Shown: positions 44,231 to 56,048 of the stretch, piece by piece | Position numbering within the stretch: the first letter of the stretch is position 1 | Layout of the letters: every line of letters starts with the position of its first letter | NCBI RefSeq assembly: GCF_000330505.1 | Contig: NW_004440426.1 | Coordinates: forward strand, 477,728 to 541,727 | Length of the DNA stretch: 64,000 nt | Reading direction: 5' to 3' | Origin: Entamoeba invadens IP1 | Lineage: Eukaryota > Evosea > Mastigamoebida > Endamoebidae | Position numbers and translations under genes: made by a program | Notes under the pieces: generated by a model | Told to the model about the DNA's origin: nothing | The model's input: only the letters and a program-made list of their open reading frames with translations | Databases searched by the model: none

Positions 44231-45397
44231 TTTTCATTTTTTTTTGGAAAAGTGAAATTATTTTTTGAATTTTTTTCTGAAAAAAAAAGAAAAAAATAAA
44301 AATTTTTCAGTCCTCGAAGGGTTAATTTAAGCACCAAAGGGTTGTGTGTTTTTTGTAACAATTTGGAAACGAATAACATTTTTTAATAAAATGTTTTTGA
44401 ACTAAAATTTAGTCTTGCACGCCCTTTCTCTGTAAAAAAGACTAAAAATTTTAACTTGCCCACCTTGGGGAAGTCACTTTAGTTAAAAATTCAGTAGTTT
44501 ACTTTCATAAGAAAGAAAACTAATAAACACGAATTAAAATATGATTCCTGTTTCAAAACAGAATATGGAATTGAAACGTGTATTAAGAAAGATGGCATAT
44601 GAAGATAAAACTAAATTATCATTGAAAGAGTATTGTTTTGAAAGATAGTTATTCAATGATTTGATGTGGCATTAAAGAAACAACAATTTCTTTTTTATTT
44701 TCACAATATTTTGCGGACTCATATGAAAGATATTTTGACAATTGGAATCGGTTGCTGTAACAAACTCGCTGCTTAAAAATACAGAAATGATGTTTTTTAT
44801 TGTTTCGTTGTGTTGTATTGACTGAATGTTGTTAACCAATTGATTGTTTTTTTGCTCCATCCTTTTGAGAAAACAGAGTGTGTCGTTTAAGCAAGTTTAT
44901 TCAATCAATTCACTGTAGTAATTCATTTTTTGGTTTCTTAAAGCGAATTGAGCACTTTGCAATTCAATTTCAGTTTTTGTATTTAAAATATCAACTTTGT
45001 TTTTCAAAATAACAACTTCATTCATCATGAGTTCAGTTTTTTTTTCTATATTAAATTTTATAGTTCTATCTTTTTAATTAATTAATTTATAATAGTTTGT
45101 TTTTTCGAAAAAATAAAATGTTTTTTTAATTTATTATTAACAATATTATATTTTACTATAGTTAAGAAAAGAGCCATACTTTTTTATCGAGCCGGACTTT
45201 TTTCCACCAACTCTACTGGGTTTTGTAATAAAATAAAAAATGATTTGAACAATTTTTTCTTCTTTATTTGTTTTCTTAAAAAAGCTTCAAGTTATGAAAG
45301 TGTTGAGGGTTGTAAGTTAGACAAACAAGTATTTGTAGATAAGTGAAACAAAAAATAATTCATATGAGAACACAGAACACTAATTTATACAACCGAA
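44231..45397. other. spacer with weak coiled-coil open frames
   Basis: Mostly AT-rich. Minus-strand frames at 44897-45028 (43 codons, NEVVILKNKVDILNTKTEIE, heptad-like) and 44672-44860 could be remnants of a coiled-coil gene, but they have no recognisable homology and no splice signals joining them. Confidence 0.35.
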
Positions 45398-47239
45398 TTA
45401 CTCTTTGCAGACTTCAGCAATCTCTTTGACGATATCAACCCACACCTTCTTCTCGATTTTTGTAACACTGACAAGTTCCTTTAAACACAATGGTCTTGGT
45501 TCGTAGTATTTCTCCCATTTATTCACTAGTCCTAGTAAACCCTCATTACAACTTTCACCCTTCTGAACATTCTTCATCTTCTGCAAGATATCTGGGATTT
45601 TGTCTTTATATCTTATTAACCCGATCATCCCAGTGTTTAAACAACATAAATTTGAGTATGAAATTTCGTTCTTTTCAAAATACTTTATTACGTTGAAAAG
45701 TATAAGATGTGTGTTCTCAGAAAACCAGTTTTCAACCCCCATGGGTTTATTCTCTAACATAATTAGTGTTCGCAACAACACACTCGAGCAGAACGGATTT
45801 TGCACAGCACAATCCAAGACATTTGATATTTCACAGTACTTCATAATCTCTACAAGCCCATCCATATTGTTTTTAATAAGAGCACCAATGCAATCATATG
45901 CGTGAATTAAGTTTGAACTGACGGTTTCATGCTTGATGAACTCAACCAAATACCTTAGAAACCCGAGATCAATCCCAATATACTTCTCTAAACTGACACT
46001 AATTCTCCGACATGATGATTCCACTGTTCCAAGAAGCACATCTCGATAATTTTGTGGTATATCGTCCATCACAAGGTCTCTCACTATCAAAGCCAAAACT
46101 CCCTTTTTCTTATCGAAAACACCATTCTTCTCGTCTTCAGAAAACAAGAGTTTGGAACCACTTTTGAAGACCCCTTGTATAAATTCGTTGAAGAACTCAA
46201 AGAGTGAATTTGCTGGTGAAGCATTTGTATTCTCATTGCTCTGCATTTCCGTGTAGTCAAATTTGTCGTAAATGTTAGAAAGAACCTGATCAAAATTATC
46301 TTGAACTAACACATCAGTTGCCCTTTCTGTGTGCGTTACAAATGAGTACACAATGAAAAACAATATCTTCATCTGCGACATACACACAGAATTAAAATCG
46401 GTGATTTCAAATTGAACTTTTGGATAGTGCTCAAAGTAATAATTCGCTAATACTTCTGTTGACTCAATGGCTGAGCGTTCAGGCACAATTGTAAGTCGTT
46501 GAAAGAGATTTGTTGTTGTTTGAAGTGTGTTACTCTACGTGTTAGTCATTCAGATTAAGAATTTATATATTCATCTCCTTTGATTAAACACAAATGAAAG
46601 ATATACAACACAAACCATTGTGAATAATCTTACTACCTTGGTAAGTACACCACAATTTAAAAGAAACTCCGCATTCTTTTTTGTCACTTCATCGTTCTGG
46701 CACAACATGTTATATAGTGTAGGTTCGACTCTTCCTATATCGAATATAGAGAGACTCTTTAACGTGTTTGAAATGTCCATGTAGTTGTCCAAAGCGTAAT
46801 CCTCCATAGTGTTCAGTAAATTGAAAGACGTGATGCATGACATCTGGAATGTCTCGTGGTACTTTAACAAAGCTATCGTGTGTGTCGTTAACTCGAAAGT
46901 GCAGAGAGTGGTATTAAAAAATTGGAGTTGGATGTAAAAGAGAAAGATCGAAAGAATCTCTGCTTTACACTTCAAGAAGTCTGATGCGTGTGAATCGTCA
47001 CTTAACATCTCTTTACACAACGCGTACATCCCGCTTTGAAAAAAGTGAGAAGTTTGCTTTTCCGATTTGTTTGAGTTCAAAACGTCCTCTTTATAAGACA
47101 TGAGAAGTGTGTGTAAGACTGGTATATCTTTAGATGTGTAAGCATTATATACGGACTGTACCTGAGAATCCGTGAAAATTGAAAGAGAAGTCGGTAACCC
47201 ATATTGTACTTCGCGAATTTGGTTCAACACAGTCCGCAT
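45398..47239 (-). CDS. helical protein of unknown function, two exons
   Basis: Exon 1 runs from ATG 47239 to 46616 (208 codons ending VVRLFTM). An 81-base intron at 46535-46615 starts GTTTGT and ends CACGTAG, a textbook Entamoeba intron in phase 0. Exon 2 runs from 46534 (SNTLQTTTNLFQRL) to TAA at 45398. The product is about 586 residues, almost wholly alpha-helical with repeated leucine-rich amphipathic helices, as in ARM/HEAT-like scaffolds. No catalytic motif, signal peptide or membrane anchor. I do not recognise the family. The intron is supported by the consensus ends and the exact frame match. Confidence 0.8.
46535..46615 (-). other. spliceosomal intron, 81 bases
   Basis: Minus strand: 5' GTTTGTGTTG, 3' ...CACGTAG. 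Phase 0. It joins two open frames that otherwise each end in stops, and the second frame lacks an ATG. Confidence 0.85.
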
Positions 47240-48035
47240 AGAAGAAACGATTGTTTGCTTTTTTCTTGTTTTAATTTTATATTAATTCGATGTTTTGATT
47301 TTTAGAATCAAATGACGAGATTTCCTAAAAATAAAGTTATATCGGATTGTGTTTTAATTGTTTATTTTTTTAATGTTATTTTCTTATTTTCTTTTTTATT
47401 AAATTCCGTTAAAATATTTTTAAGAATGGTCTAAAAAAGGGTTTGTTATAATTATTTCCTTCAAATTCTTAAAAATTCTCTAAAAACGAATTTAGCAAAT
47501 AAAAAAATACAATCTAATGTTTATTATAATGATAAAATTAACATTGTTTTTAGTATAATATTTGAAAAAAAAAAAAATAGACAAAAAACTTTTTTTACAT
47601 AAAAATTTTTATAATTTTTCTAGATAATAATAAATGGTTCATTTATTACAATAAGAACTATATTTTAAACTAAGTTTTTGTTTGAAATTTTTAAAAATAA
47701 ATATTTACAAAAACAAGTTTTAGTTCTTTTTTGAAATCAAAGATTTATTTTTGTTTTTTAAAATGATATACAAATAAAATGTTTTATAAATGTTATTCAT
47801 TGACTCAAAAAAGATTTATTAAATATAAGAAATAGAACAGAATTAATAAGATATTAAAATTATAATAATATTCAAAAAAGAAAAAATATGATAAAATATG
47901 ATAAATTAAATTATTAAAAAACAGCCCAATAAAAATGAATCCCACACAAACAGAGGAAAACACCCTTCAATAAGTGATTAAAAAAACCCTTTTGATAAAC
48001 ACAAAAAATGAGAAACTTCAAAAGAGTAGATTTTG
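47240..48035. other. divergent intergenic region
   Basis: AT-rich, between the leftward helical-protein gene and the rightward Pol III subunit gene; both promoters should lie here. No clear consensus elements identified. Confidence 0.5.
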
Positions 48036-51000
48036 ATGGAAGAAGAGATAGATCGGAAATCAATGGAGTATGTGAAAACACACAACATTCCGATGGAAGA
48101 CGCCGAAGAGGTGTACTGCCCAAATCTAGGACGACCAGTTAATACCGCCGAAGACAAATGGCGTCTTATTCCCGCTTTTGTGAAGTCGCGAGGGCTTGTC
48201 AGACAACACATCGACTCGTTTAATTACTTCATCGACGAAGAAATTCGCCAAATTGTACGAGCGAACGACAAAGTCACTTGTGACGCAGATTCAAAATTTT
48301 ATTTGAAGTACTTGGACGTCTGGGTTCACCAACCGTGTGTTGAAGAGAATTACAAGAAAGAGCCAATAACACCTATGGAGTGTCGATTAAGAGATTTGTC
48401 ATATACAGCGCCGATCCAAGCTTCAATAGAGTTCACACGAGACAAGAAAGTGTATCGAAAGACTGTGACCATTGGATATATGCCAATCATGTTACAAAGC
48501 AAACACTGTGTCCTCTACAACAACACTTTTGATCAGTTTATGAAACATGGAGAGTGTCCAATGGACCCCGGAGGATACTTTGTTGTGAAAGGAGTTGAGC
48601 GAGTTATTCTCTCTCAAGAACAGATGTCCAAGAACAGAATTTTGATTGAGACATCTTCGCAAGGGTTTTTGTCTGCTTCTGTGACGTCAGCCACACACGA
48701 AGTCAAGTCAAGAACAGTAGTGTATTTGAAGAGGGGAAAGTTGTATTTAAAGCACAACAGTTTGACTGAGGACGTTCCTGTAATGATCATCATCAAAGCT
48801 ATGGGGATGGAGAGTGATATGGAATTTCTTCAATTCGTTGGGAACAGTTATACGAGTAAGATGATCAATTCGATTGAGGAGTGCAAGACAAAGAATGTTT
48901 TAAATCAGCGCGAGGCTCTTCGATATGTCGGGAACCATTTGAAGATATATACTGGGCAAAAGGGGTATATCTCTAAGAGACCCAAAGTCGACGAAGCTCG
49001 AGATGTCTTAGCAAATTTGATTCTTCCTCATATCGAAGTCCTTAGATACAACTTTAAGACCAAAATCATATACATTGCGCTGATGGTCAGTTGGATTTTG
49101 AAAGCGGATGAAACAGGAGAGTTGGACGACAAGGACTATTATGGTAACAAAAGAATGGAATTGGCAGGACAAATGATGTCGCTGTTATTCGAAGATTTGT
49201 TTAAACAATTTAACACTGAACTGCAGACTATAGCGACAAAGGAACTCTCGAAGAAGACACGAAGTGAAAGTTTTGACATTCTAAAGCACATTTCACCACA
49301 CAGAATAACAACTGGACTCATCCACGCACTTTCCACTGGTAACTGGGTGTTGAAGAGATTTAATATGGACCGCGCCGGAGTGACACAAGTACTATCTCGA
49401 TTGAGTTATATCAGTGCATTGGGTATGATGACTCGTCTCAATTCACACTTTGAAAAAACACGAAAGGTATCTGGGCCGAGAAGTTTACAAGGGAGTCAAT
49501 GGGGTATGGTGTGTCCTTCAGACACCCCCGAAGGAGAGTCTTGTGGGTTAGTGAAGAACTTTTCGTTGTTAACCGAGGTCACAACAGACTCTGATGATCA
49601 AGCCATTATGACCATGTTATTCAATTTGGGAGTTGAAGACGCCAATTTGATTTCTGGGGACGAGTTAAATAGCGAGAACAGTTACTTAGTCTTTTTGAAT
49701 GGACAGTTACTTGGGATCCACCAAAATCCCATTCACTTTTTGAGACAATGCAGAGTACTGAGAAGACACGGGAGACTTGGGAAGAAAGTGTCGTTGCATT
49801 TGAACGAGACACAGAGGAGTATAAACATTTCATCGGATGGAGGGAGAGTGTGTCGTCCACTTATTGTAGTTGAGAATGCTAAGAGTAAAATTGGGCCCAA
49901 AGAAATTCGTGATATAGTGGAAGGGTTTAAGACAATTGAGGATTGTATCAAAGACGGGATGATCGAGTACTTGGACGTGAATGAAGAGAACAACTCATAC
50001 ATTGCGATATACGAGAACCAGATCAACGAACACACCACACATCTTGAAATTGATCCATTGTCTATTCTTGGTGTTGTTGCGGGTCTTATTCCATATCCAC
50101 ATCATAATCAATCTCCACGTAACACATATCAATGTGCTATGGGTAAGCAGGCTATAGGGACGATTGGGTATAATCAGTTTAAAAGAATCGACACCTTGCT
50201 GTATCTGTTGTATTACCCACAAGTCCCAATGGTTAGGACAAAAACAATCGACATGATTAATTTTGACAAAGTGCCTGCTGGAGAGAATGCTATGGTTGCT
50301 GTGATGAGTTATTCGGGATATGATATTGAAGATGCCTCGATACTGAACAAAGCGTCCATCGACAGGGGCTACCAAAGATGTTTTGTATACAGAAAGGCGG
50401 ATGTTGTTATTAAGAAGTATCGCAATGGGATGAGCGATAGAGTTGTGTGTCCAACTGACGAAGAACGAGCGATGAAAAAGTACAAAGTACTTGACTTTGA
50501 TGGCGTCTGCTCTCCAGGAACTAAACTCATGCCGGGGATGATCTATTTAAACAAGCAAGCTCCCAACAACACGACCCGACCTATCACAACAGACGTACCA
50601 ACCGATGAAGACTTCAGACGCGAAGCTCTGACATACAAAGGTTCTGTTCCGAGCTATGTGGATAAAGTATTAATTACTTCTTCTGATGAAGAGCCTTTGA
50701 AGATCAAAATAGGGTTACGGACATCACGTCGACCAGAGTTGGGGGATAAGTTTTCGTCAAGACATGGACAGAAGGGAGTCACTGGACTCATTGTGAAACA
50801 AGAGGACATGCCTTTTACTGGTGATGGGATATGTCCAGACGTGATTATGAATCCGCATGGTTTCCCGTCACGTATGACGGTCGGGAAGATGTTAGAGTTA
50901 GTGAGTGGGAAAGCCGGGTTAATGGATGGGACGTTCAAATATGGCACTGCATTTGGTGGCGACAAGTTGGACGACATGTCGAAGATTCTAATTGAGAGTG

Positions 51001-51458
51001 GGTACTCGTATGACGGCAAAGAAGTGTTGTATTCGGGGATCACTGGAAAGACGTTGAGAGCATACATCTTCATAGGTCCTGTGTATTATCAAAAATTGAA
51101 ACACATGGTCTTGGATAAGATGCACGCCCGTGCGAGAGGTCCAAAGTCTTCTTTAACGCGACAACCGACAGAAGGAAGATCGAGAGATGGTGGGTTAAGA
51201 CTTGGGGAGATGGAGAGAGATTGCTTGATTGGATACGGAGCGTCGAATTTGTTACTTGAACGGTTGATGTATTCGTCAGACGCATTCAAAGTGACGGTGT
51301 GTAGAAAGTGCGGATTGATGGGATATTGTGGGTACTGCAAGTACTGTCAGTCGTCTTTGAATTGCTCGACAATCACTATGCCTTATGCGTGCAAACTCCT
51401 TTTCCAAGAAATGCAGTCAATGAATGTCGTGCCAAGATTGTCCTTTAGGAATGTCTGA
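48036..51458 (+). CDS. POLR3B: RNA polymerase III second-largest subunit (RPC2)
   Basis: 1140 residues from the ATG at 48036 (the frame opens one TTG earlier) to TGA 51456; human POLR3B is about 1130. The opening EDKWRLIPAFVKSRGLVRQH and HIDSFNYFIDEEI are diagnostic of Pol III rather than Pol I or II. Signature blocks in order: DPGGYFVVKGVERVILSQEQ at about residue 175, CPSDTPEGESCGLVKNFSL at about 495, SYSGYDIEDASILNKASIDR at about 758, GDKFSSRHGQKGV at about 902, MNPHGFPSRMTVGKMLEL, RGPKSSLTRQPTEGRSRDGG, and a C-terminal zinc finger (CRKCG ... CGYCKYC) at about 1088. It forms one half of the active-site cleft of the enzyme that makes tRNA and 5S rRNA. Intact, no introns. Confidence 0.97.
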   Translation: MEEEIDRKSMEYVKTHNIPMEDAEEVYCPNLGRPVNTAEDKWRLIPAFVKSRGLVRQHIDSFNYFIDEEIRQIVRANDKVTCDADSKFYLKYLDVWVHQPCVEENYKKEPITPMECRLRDLSYTAPIQASIEFTRDKKVYRKTVTIGYMPIMLQSKHCVLYNNTFDQFMKHGECPMDPGGYFVVKGVERVILSQEQMSKNRILIETSSQGFLSASVTSATHEVKSRTVVYLKRGKLYLKHNSLTEDVPVMIIIKAMGMESDMEFLQFVGNSYTSKMINSIEECKTKNVLNQREALRYVGNHLKIYTGQKGYISKRPKVDEARDVLANLILPHIEVLRYNFKTKIIYIALMVSWILKADETGELDDKDYYGNKRMELAGQMMSLLFEDLFKQFNTELQTIATKELSKKTRSESFDILKHISPHRITTGLIHALSTGNWVLKRFNMDRAGVTQVLSRLSYISALGMMTRLNSHFEKTRKVSGPRSLQGSQWGMVCPSDTPEGESCGLVKNFSLLTEVTTDSDDQAIMTMLFNLGVEDANLISGDELNSENSYLVFLNGQLLGIHQNPIHFLRQCRVLRRHGRLGKKVSLHLNETQRSINISSDGGRVCRPLIVVENAKSKIGPKEIRDIVEGFKTIEDCIKDGMIEYLDVNEENNSYIAIYENQINEHTTHLEIDPLSILGVVAGLIPYPHHNQSPRNTYQCAMGKQAIGTIGYNQFKRIDTLLYLLYYPQVPMVRTKTIDMINFDKVPAGENAMVAVMSYSGYDIEDASILNKASIDRGYQRCFVYRKADVVIKKYRNGMSDRVVCPTDEERAMKKYKVLDFDGVCSPGTKLMPGMIYLNKQAPNNTTRPITTDVPTDEDFRREALTYKGSVPSYVDKVLITSSDEEPLKIKIGLRTSRRPELGDKFSSRHGQKGVTGLIVKQEDMPFTGDGICPDVIMNPHGFPSRMTVGKMLELVSGKAGLMDGTFKYGTAFGGDKLDDMSKILIESGYSYDGKEVLYSGITGKTLRAYIFIGPVYYQKLKHMVLDKMHARARGPKSSLTRQPTEGRSRDGGLRLGEMERDCLIGYGASNLLLERLMYSSDAFKVTVCRKCGLMGYCGYCKYCQSSLNCSTITMPYACKLLFQEMQSMNVVPRLSFRNV

Positions 51459-52400
51459 TTTTTTTATTGATCTTAAAAGCAAAGTTTATTTTATAGTCTA
51501 ATTTCATATTAATTGAGGATGGTTTGGACTTATTAAGATATTAATTGTGTTTAAAAGAAATTTTTAATGATTTAATAAGAATCAATTCATTAAAAAATTC
51601 ATCAATTTTTCAATGAATTGATGAATAAATATCAGACAAGTATTATTTAATTTGTAATTTGTAATAAAAAAATGATGTTTGATTGGATTTTTTCTAGAAT
51701 AATTTACTATATTCAATTATATTGTATATTATAATATATAGTATTTGAATTCCTTCTTGAAATTGAAAGAATTAACGTGTACTTTTTATTAATTTCAATA
51801 TTGTTTAACTAGTATATTTAGATAAAAATATAATAATTTATTCTATACATTTGTGTTAATGAATTAATAATTAACTCAATTGGTTATTTATAAAAATATT
51901 TGCAATTTAAATAAAAAAAAGATTAACTACTCACATTTTTCAATTATCCCAAGATCATTTTTTGTTTTGGTTGTGCATTTTTAATAGTTTGAAAACAATT
52001 ATTTCCATTATATAATATAAAATACTACTGTTATATAGTTTAAAAAGGTGTTATTTTTTAAATATGCAATTATCTCTTCATCTTCTTAATCGAAGTTATT
52101 TATATTGAATCAATTAAACAACTCATCCCGGTGTTTTACATGTTTGGATGTGCAAATAACAAAAAAATTCATTTAATTCACACTGTGGAAAAAATGTTCT
52201 AAAAATACAATTCAAAAAATAATCAAATCCTGCAGTTTTAAGTCAAACATAGCTGTTATTTCCGTATAATTGTCGTAAACAAAAGAGTACCAAAAATAGT
52301 GTCAAAAAACTCAAAGCCAACAACTAAAGAATGATGGAAAAAGTCTTAGAAAAGAATTAGAAGCCCACCTTTTCAAGTCAAATAAGATAGAAAGACCTCA
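51459..52400. other. spacer between RPC2 and 14-3-3 genes
   Basis: AT-rich, no gene. The last part is the promoter region of the 14-3-3 gene. Confidence 0.5.
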
Positions 52401-52415
52401 GAACTGCAAAATTCA
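52401..52415 (+). promoter_or_regulatory. GAAC-like and initiator-like elements of the 14-3-3 gene
   Basis: GAACTG at 52401-52406 is followed by AAAATTCA at 52408-52415, eight bases before the ATG at 52423. These correspond in order and spacing to the GAAC element and initiator (AAAAATTCA) described for E. histolytica core promoters. This is the clearest promoter in the window, in keeping with a highly expressed gene. Confidence 0.6.
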
Positions 52416-52422
52416 GAGAAAG

Positions 52423-53154
52423 ATGACATCGCGTGAAGACTTAGTATTTCTTGCCAAATTAGCCGAGCAAAGTGAGCGCTATGAAGAAATGGCGGACTTC
52501 ATGAAGCAGATTACTTTGCAACTCCAGCAGACAAAGGTCGAGCCATCTGTCGAAGAACGTAACTTGATCAGTGTAGCTTATAAGAACGTCGTTGGATCCC
52601 GCAGAGCGTCTTGGAGAATCATTTCTTCTTTGGAACAAAAGGAACAAGCAAAAGGCAATACACAACGAGTTGAAGTGATCAAGGGCTACCGCATTAAAAT
52701 CGAGAAGGAGTTGTCAGAGAAGTGTGACGATGTCTTGAACGTCATCATCACCAATTTGTTACCAAACTGCACTTCCACTGAATCCAAAGTCTTCTTCAAG
52801 AAGATGGAAGGTGATTACTATAGATATTATTCCGAATTCACCACCAGTGAGAAGAGAACTGAAGTCTCAAACAAGTCTCTTGCGGCTTATACTGAATCTA
52901 TGGACATTGCTAAGGTTGAGTTGCCATCGACCAACCCTATCAGACTTGGTCTTGTTCTGAATTTCTCTGTTTTCTATTATGAAATCATGAACGACCCAGA
53001 GAAGGCTTGCCAATTAGCTAAAGAAGCTTTTGATGAAGCTATCAAAAAGCTCGACGAAGTCCCCGAAGAAACTTATAAGGACTCCACCCTCATCATGCAA
53101 CTCCTCAGAGATAACATGACCTTGTGGACTTCTGATATGGAAAATGATGAGTAA
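52423..53154 (+). CDS. 14-3-3 protein
   Basis: Complete 243-residue frame, typical family length. The N-terminal helix reads [20 protein letters not shown], the signature [20 protein letters not shown] carries the basic phosphopeptide-pocket residues, and [13 protein letters not shown] supplies the Arg-Tyr pair of the pocket. The second signature region ([22 protein letters not shown]) and a short acidic tail are present. 14-3-3 dimers bind phosphoserine or phosphothreonine motifs of many cytosolic clients and regulate signalling, trafficking and the cytoskeleton. Its codon use is richer in G and C than its neighbours', as expected of a strongly expressed gene. Confidence 0.97.
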   Translation: MTSREDLVFLAKLAEQSERYEEMADFMKQITLQLQQTKVEPSVEERNLISVAYKNVVGSRRASWRIISSLEQKEQAKGNTQRVEVIKGYRIKIEKELSEKCDDVLNVIITNLLPNCTSTESKVFFKKMEGDYYRYYSEFTTSEKRTEVSNKSLAAYTESMDIAKVELPSTNPIRLGLVLNFSVFYYEIMNDPEKACQLAKEAFDEAIKKLDEVPEETYKDSTLIMQLLRDNMTLWTSDMENDE

Positions 53155-53232
53155 GACTTTATTCAGACCTTGTTGAGACGTGTTTGGTTTTCTCCTATAA
53201 AGTAGTTATCATAAGGGAATAATAAGAAATAA

Positions 53233-54276
53233 TCAATTCGTTGTAGAAAACACTTTTGTATTTAAAAAAGAGGGCAACTTGAGTCTGTCGGGGAGGGTCA
53301 CGATATCAAACATTTGAGAAACACTTGTGGAATTGCGCGCGGACTGTGTCTTAAACTCACCGGATGTCACCCGTTTGTGATCGCCAAGTAAAGAAGAGGC
53401 TGACGCTGTTAAGAGGGTCACACTCTTTGGGATCTCAGAACTTGTTTTCAAATGCAATTTCTCGGGCCTTGAAACGGTCTTGTCACGTGTACGGAAAATA
53501 CCTTTCTTTGCTTCGACTTTGATCTCCTTCTTCTTTTGTTTTTCTTCAATGAACTGAACGACGGGGTCTTCGTCAAGTAAGAGTAACCCATTGTGGTCAT
53601 AATCATTGTAGGAGAGATTCACCATGTTGATTGCGGACTGCGGAAGACCTTCGATCATTGCCGCGATACAAGCCTTGGCTAAATTTGTTTTGGTGAGTGC
53701 CATGAAAGGGTCCAAATCGTTTGAGACAAGCATACAAGCGGAGAATATAATCGACAAATTGTCGACCCCCATTTTACTCTCGCTTTCATTCCGCGAAACA
53801 GTTTGGAGGAAATTGATGATAAAGATGACCGTCGATTTGTTGACAGCGGGAAGGATTTCAAGTGCTTTTAAAATCGAGTCCGGGTCTTTCTCAAATTGTT
53901 CGACAACATCTTCGTTGACAAAGTTGTCGTAAAACTTCGACGGGATGACCGGGTTTGGTAATTCTCTGAGAAAAAGCTTAAAAAGGCTGGCCAATGTATG
54001 ACAACTACACTCTTTAAATATCGAGTAGTCCCCTTTGTTGAACCGCAACTTGTAACAATCAACTTCCTCCTGTTTCGCAGAAAGTCTAAAAATGCCTTCC
54101 GTCTTATCGCCACCAAACTTGAGTAACGAATCGCGTATTTGGAGAAGTAGAAGGGGAATGGAAAGTGTAGGACATACCATTTTCTGATACGTCATCACCA
54201 TATTTAAATCAACAGAAAAGACAGGCTGTGCTACAGTAGTCGACATGATAAATATACTTTTAGTTAAGATGAACAT
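53233..54276 (-). CDS. RhoGAP-domain protein
   Basis: 347 residues from ATG 54276 or 337 from the second Met at 54246 (MSTTVAQPVF); the second is likely, because the first ten residues are hydrophobic and read like leader sequence. The RhoGAP domain spans about residues 30-225 and includes the arginine finger in KTEGIFRLSAKQEEV, followed by HTLASLFKLFLRELPNPVIP and a VDNLSIIFSACML helix. It would stimulate GTP hydrolysis by Rac or Rho GTPases, which control motility and phagocytosis in amoebae. The C-terminal 110 residues are basic and serine-rich without a known domain. The 3' end lies 78 bases from the end of the 14-3-3 gene (convergent). Confidence 0.92.
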   Translation of the reverse strand: MFILTKSIFIMSTTVAQPVFSVDLNMVMTYQKMVCPTLSIPLLLLQIRDSLLKFGGDKTEGIFRLSAKQEEVDCYKLRFNKGDYSIFKECSCHTLASLFKLFLRELPNPVIPSKFYDNFVNEDVVEQFEKDPDSILKALEILPAVNKSTVIFIINFLQTVSRNESESKMGVDNLSIIFSACMLVSNDLDPFMALTKTNLAKACIAAMIEGLPQSAINMVNLSYNDYDHNGLLLLDEDPVVQFIEEKQKKKEIKVEAKKGIFRTRDKTVSRPEKLHLKTSSEIPKSVTLLTASASSLLGDHKRVTSGEFKTQSARNSTSVSQMFDIVTLPDRLKLPSFLNTKVFSTTN

Positions 54277-54980
54277 TCATTATCTTTTTCGTTTTCTCTA
54301 ATTGATAAATCAAATTTACTAATAAGTTCTATATTCATAATCATTATAATTACTTAAAAATATCGATTTATTTTTATAATCAGTTTGTTCATTGGTTTAT
54401 TTTTAGTTGTTATTTTGAAAAAGTCTGGTAACTATAATGTATAGTAAGTTAAACTATATATGGTGTAATTTTTATTTTTTATTCTTTTGACTAAAAATAA
54501 ATTAAATCATAATTAGTTTATTTAAAATTTTAATAAATTGATAAGTTTGTAATTTGATTCAACTTAAATTATTTAATAATAATAAACCCTATTTTTTTTT
54601 CTCAATTATGGAGGAAAAAAAATGCTTGAGTGTTTTTAAGTTATATCGTTTTAATGTTCCAACTAATAACATTATAATAAAAATTATAATACAAATTATC
54701 ACCTCGGACAAAAAAAGTCTTGATGGGGCATTTTCAGCTTTCATGGTATACAGTACCATACATTTTATTATATTAATATTATTTTAATCTATAAAATTAA
54801 ATGGAAGCGGTTTTTTATCTCCCCTGTAAAAATAATTTATTTTAATTTTTTGTATTAATTTAAATATCTTTTATTATAGTGAATAAAAAAAAACAAGTTT
54901 AGTATAGTAAATATAATTATTTTTAAATTATAAAAAAATAATAATTTTTAATTATAAAGGCTACTCTCGAGATTGTCAAT
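54277..54980. other. AT-rich spacer
   Basis: Upstream of the RhoGAP gene. One open frame (54554-54787) has low-complexity composition and no recognisable features, so it is not called. Confidence 0.45.
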
Positions 54981-55008
54981 ACCCAAAAGATCTTAAGATC
55001 TTTTGGGT
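54981..55008. repeat. perfect 28-bp palindrome
   Basis: ACCCAAAAGATCTT is joined directly to its reverse complement with no spacer. It sits 70 bases beyond the end of the Ulp1 protease frame, near where the left end of the DDE-Ulp1 transposon should be. It could be a terminator-like hairpin or a fold-back element end. Confidence 0.8.
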
Positions 55009-55077
55009 CGAATTAATTATTTTTTTTGTTAATCGGCATTTATTTCTTTTTTTAACCAAATAACATATAATAAAAAA

Positions 55078-56040
55078 TTAATTAATTTTATCAAAGAAAA
55101 TTTGAGCTTCATTAAATTCAAAATCTTTCGCAATCATTTCCACAGTGTTGAATTTATTCTCCAATATTTTCTTGATAAAGTAGACAACAAATCTTCCACA
55201 ATCAAATCCATTTGTTTGTTGTGGTACACTAACATAATTTATATCAACAATTTGAATAACACTTTTACCAAAATCAATTCCAGTTAAAAAAGTTTTCATT
55301 TTTGATATTTTATTTGCAACCAATTGCTCATTCCAAGTATTTAAGCTATCCAATACACTGCATATAAAAACATTGTCGTTTTTCTTTTCTAGAACCATGA
55401 GAAACCAATGCCCATGTTCTCTTGGAGGTACAAAAACAGGAAATAACAATTTGTCTGCTTTTTTAACACAGCCAAAATATTCAAGTTTGCGATTAAAGTT
55501 ATTTGGTTCCTCAAATACATTATAGGTTACATCAAAGAAAAAAGTATCTGCAATCCAAACATTTGTTACATTATTTACACTTACAACATCTTTCACATAA
55601 TCATTGAGATCTTTATCGGAAAGCATTTTCCTAACAACATTTTGTTGATCTGGAAAACAACCAGTTAGTAATTCTTCTGAATTACTATAAGTTATCGTAT
55701 CTTTAAAACTTGTGTCTTCTTTAAAAACTGTTTTTCATCAACCATTAAATGTGTACATGTGTTATTTTTGACATTTTCTGAAACACTTATGTCGTGTGAT
55801 TTACCAACTATTTCATACATTTTTTGTGATATCAACGAAATAACATCTTTTTCGGTATCAAAACCCAAACTTGTATAATTAGTGCAATTGTCAGCAACAT
55901 CAATCACATTATCATCTTTATTTTTCGTTTCGATTTGACCACAAACTTCTTTTTCACACTTTAAATACTTATCAAAACAATTACTGACTTCTGTTATTCC
56001 ATTTTTTGGTTCGAATGAATTAAGGACTTTTCTAATTTAT
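55078..56040 (-). pseudogene. Ulp1/SENP-type cysteine protease region of a transposon
   Basis: The last 182 codons, 55626 to TAA 55078, are an intact Ulp1 (C48) protease core: REHGHWFLMVLEKKN holds the catalytic His, CSVLDSLNTWN the Asp, and VPQQTNGFDCGRFVVYF the oxyanion Gln and catalytic Cys. The upstream coding sequence (NGITEVSNCFDKYLKCE, CTNYTSLGFDTEKDVISL) is broken by a shift near 55730 and has no ATG of its own. It runs up to the end of the DDE transposase frames with no spacer, so it may originally have been the C-terminal part of one polypeptide. The expected activity is SUMO-type isopeptide cleavage. Confidence 0.75.
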
Positions 56041-56048
56041 CATCTAAT

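Noticed and set aside
44672..45028. Coiled-coil gene on the minus strand
   Set aside because: Two short frames with stops between them, no GTTTGT donor joining them and no homology; mentioned only as a possible remnant.
54554..54787. 77-codon open frame upstream of the RhoGAP gene
   Set aside because: Rich in I, F, K and N as expected of AT-rich non-coding sequence; no ATG at its first codon and no recognised domain.
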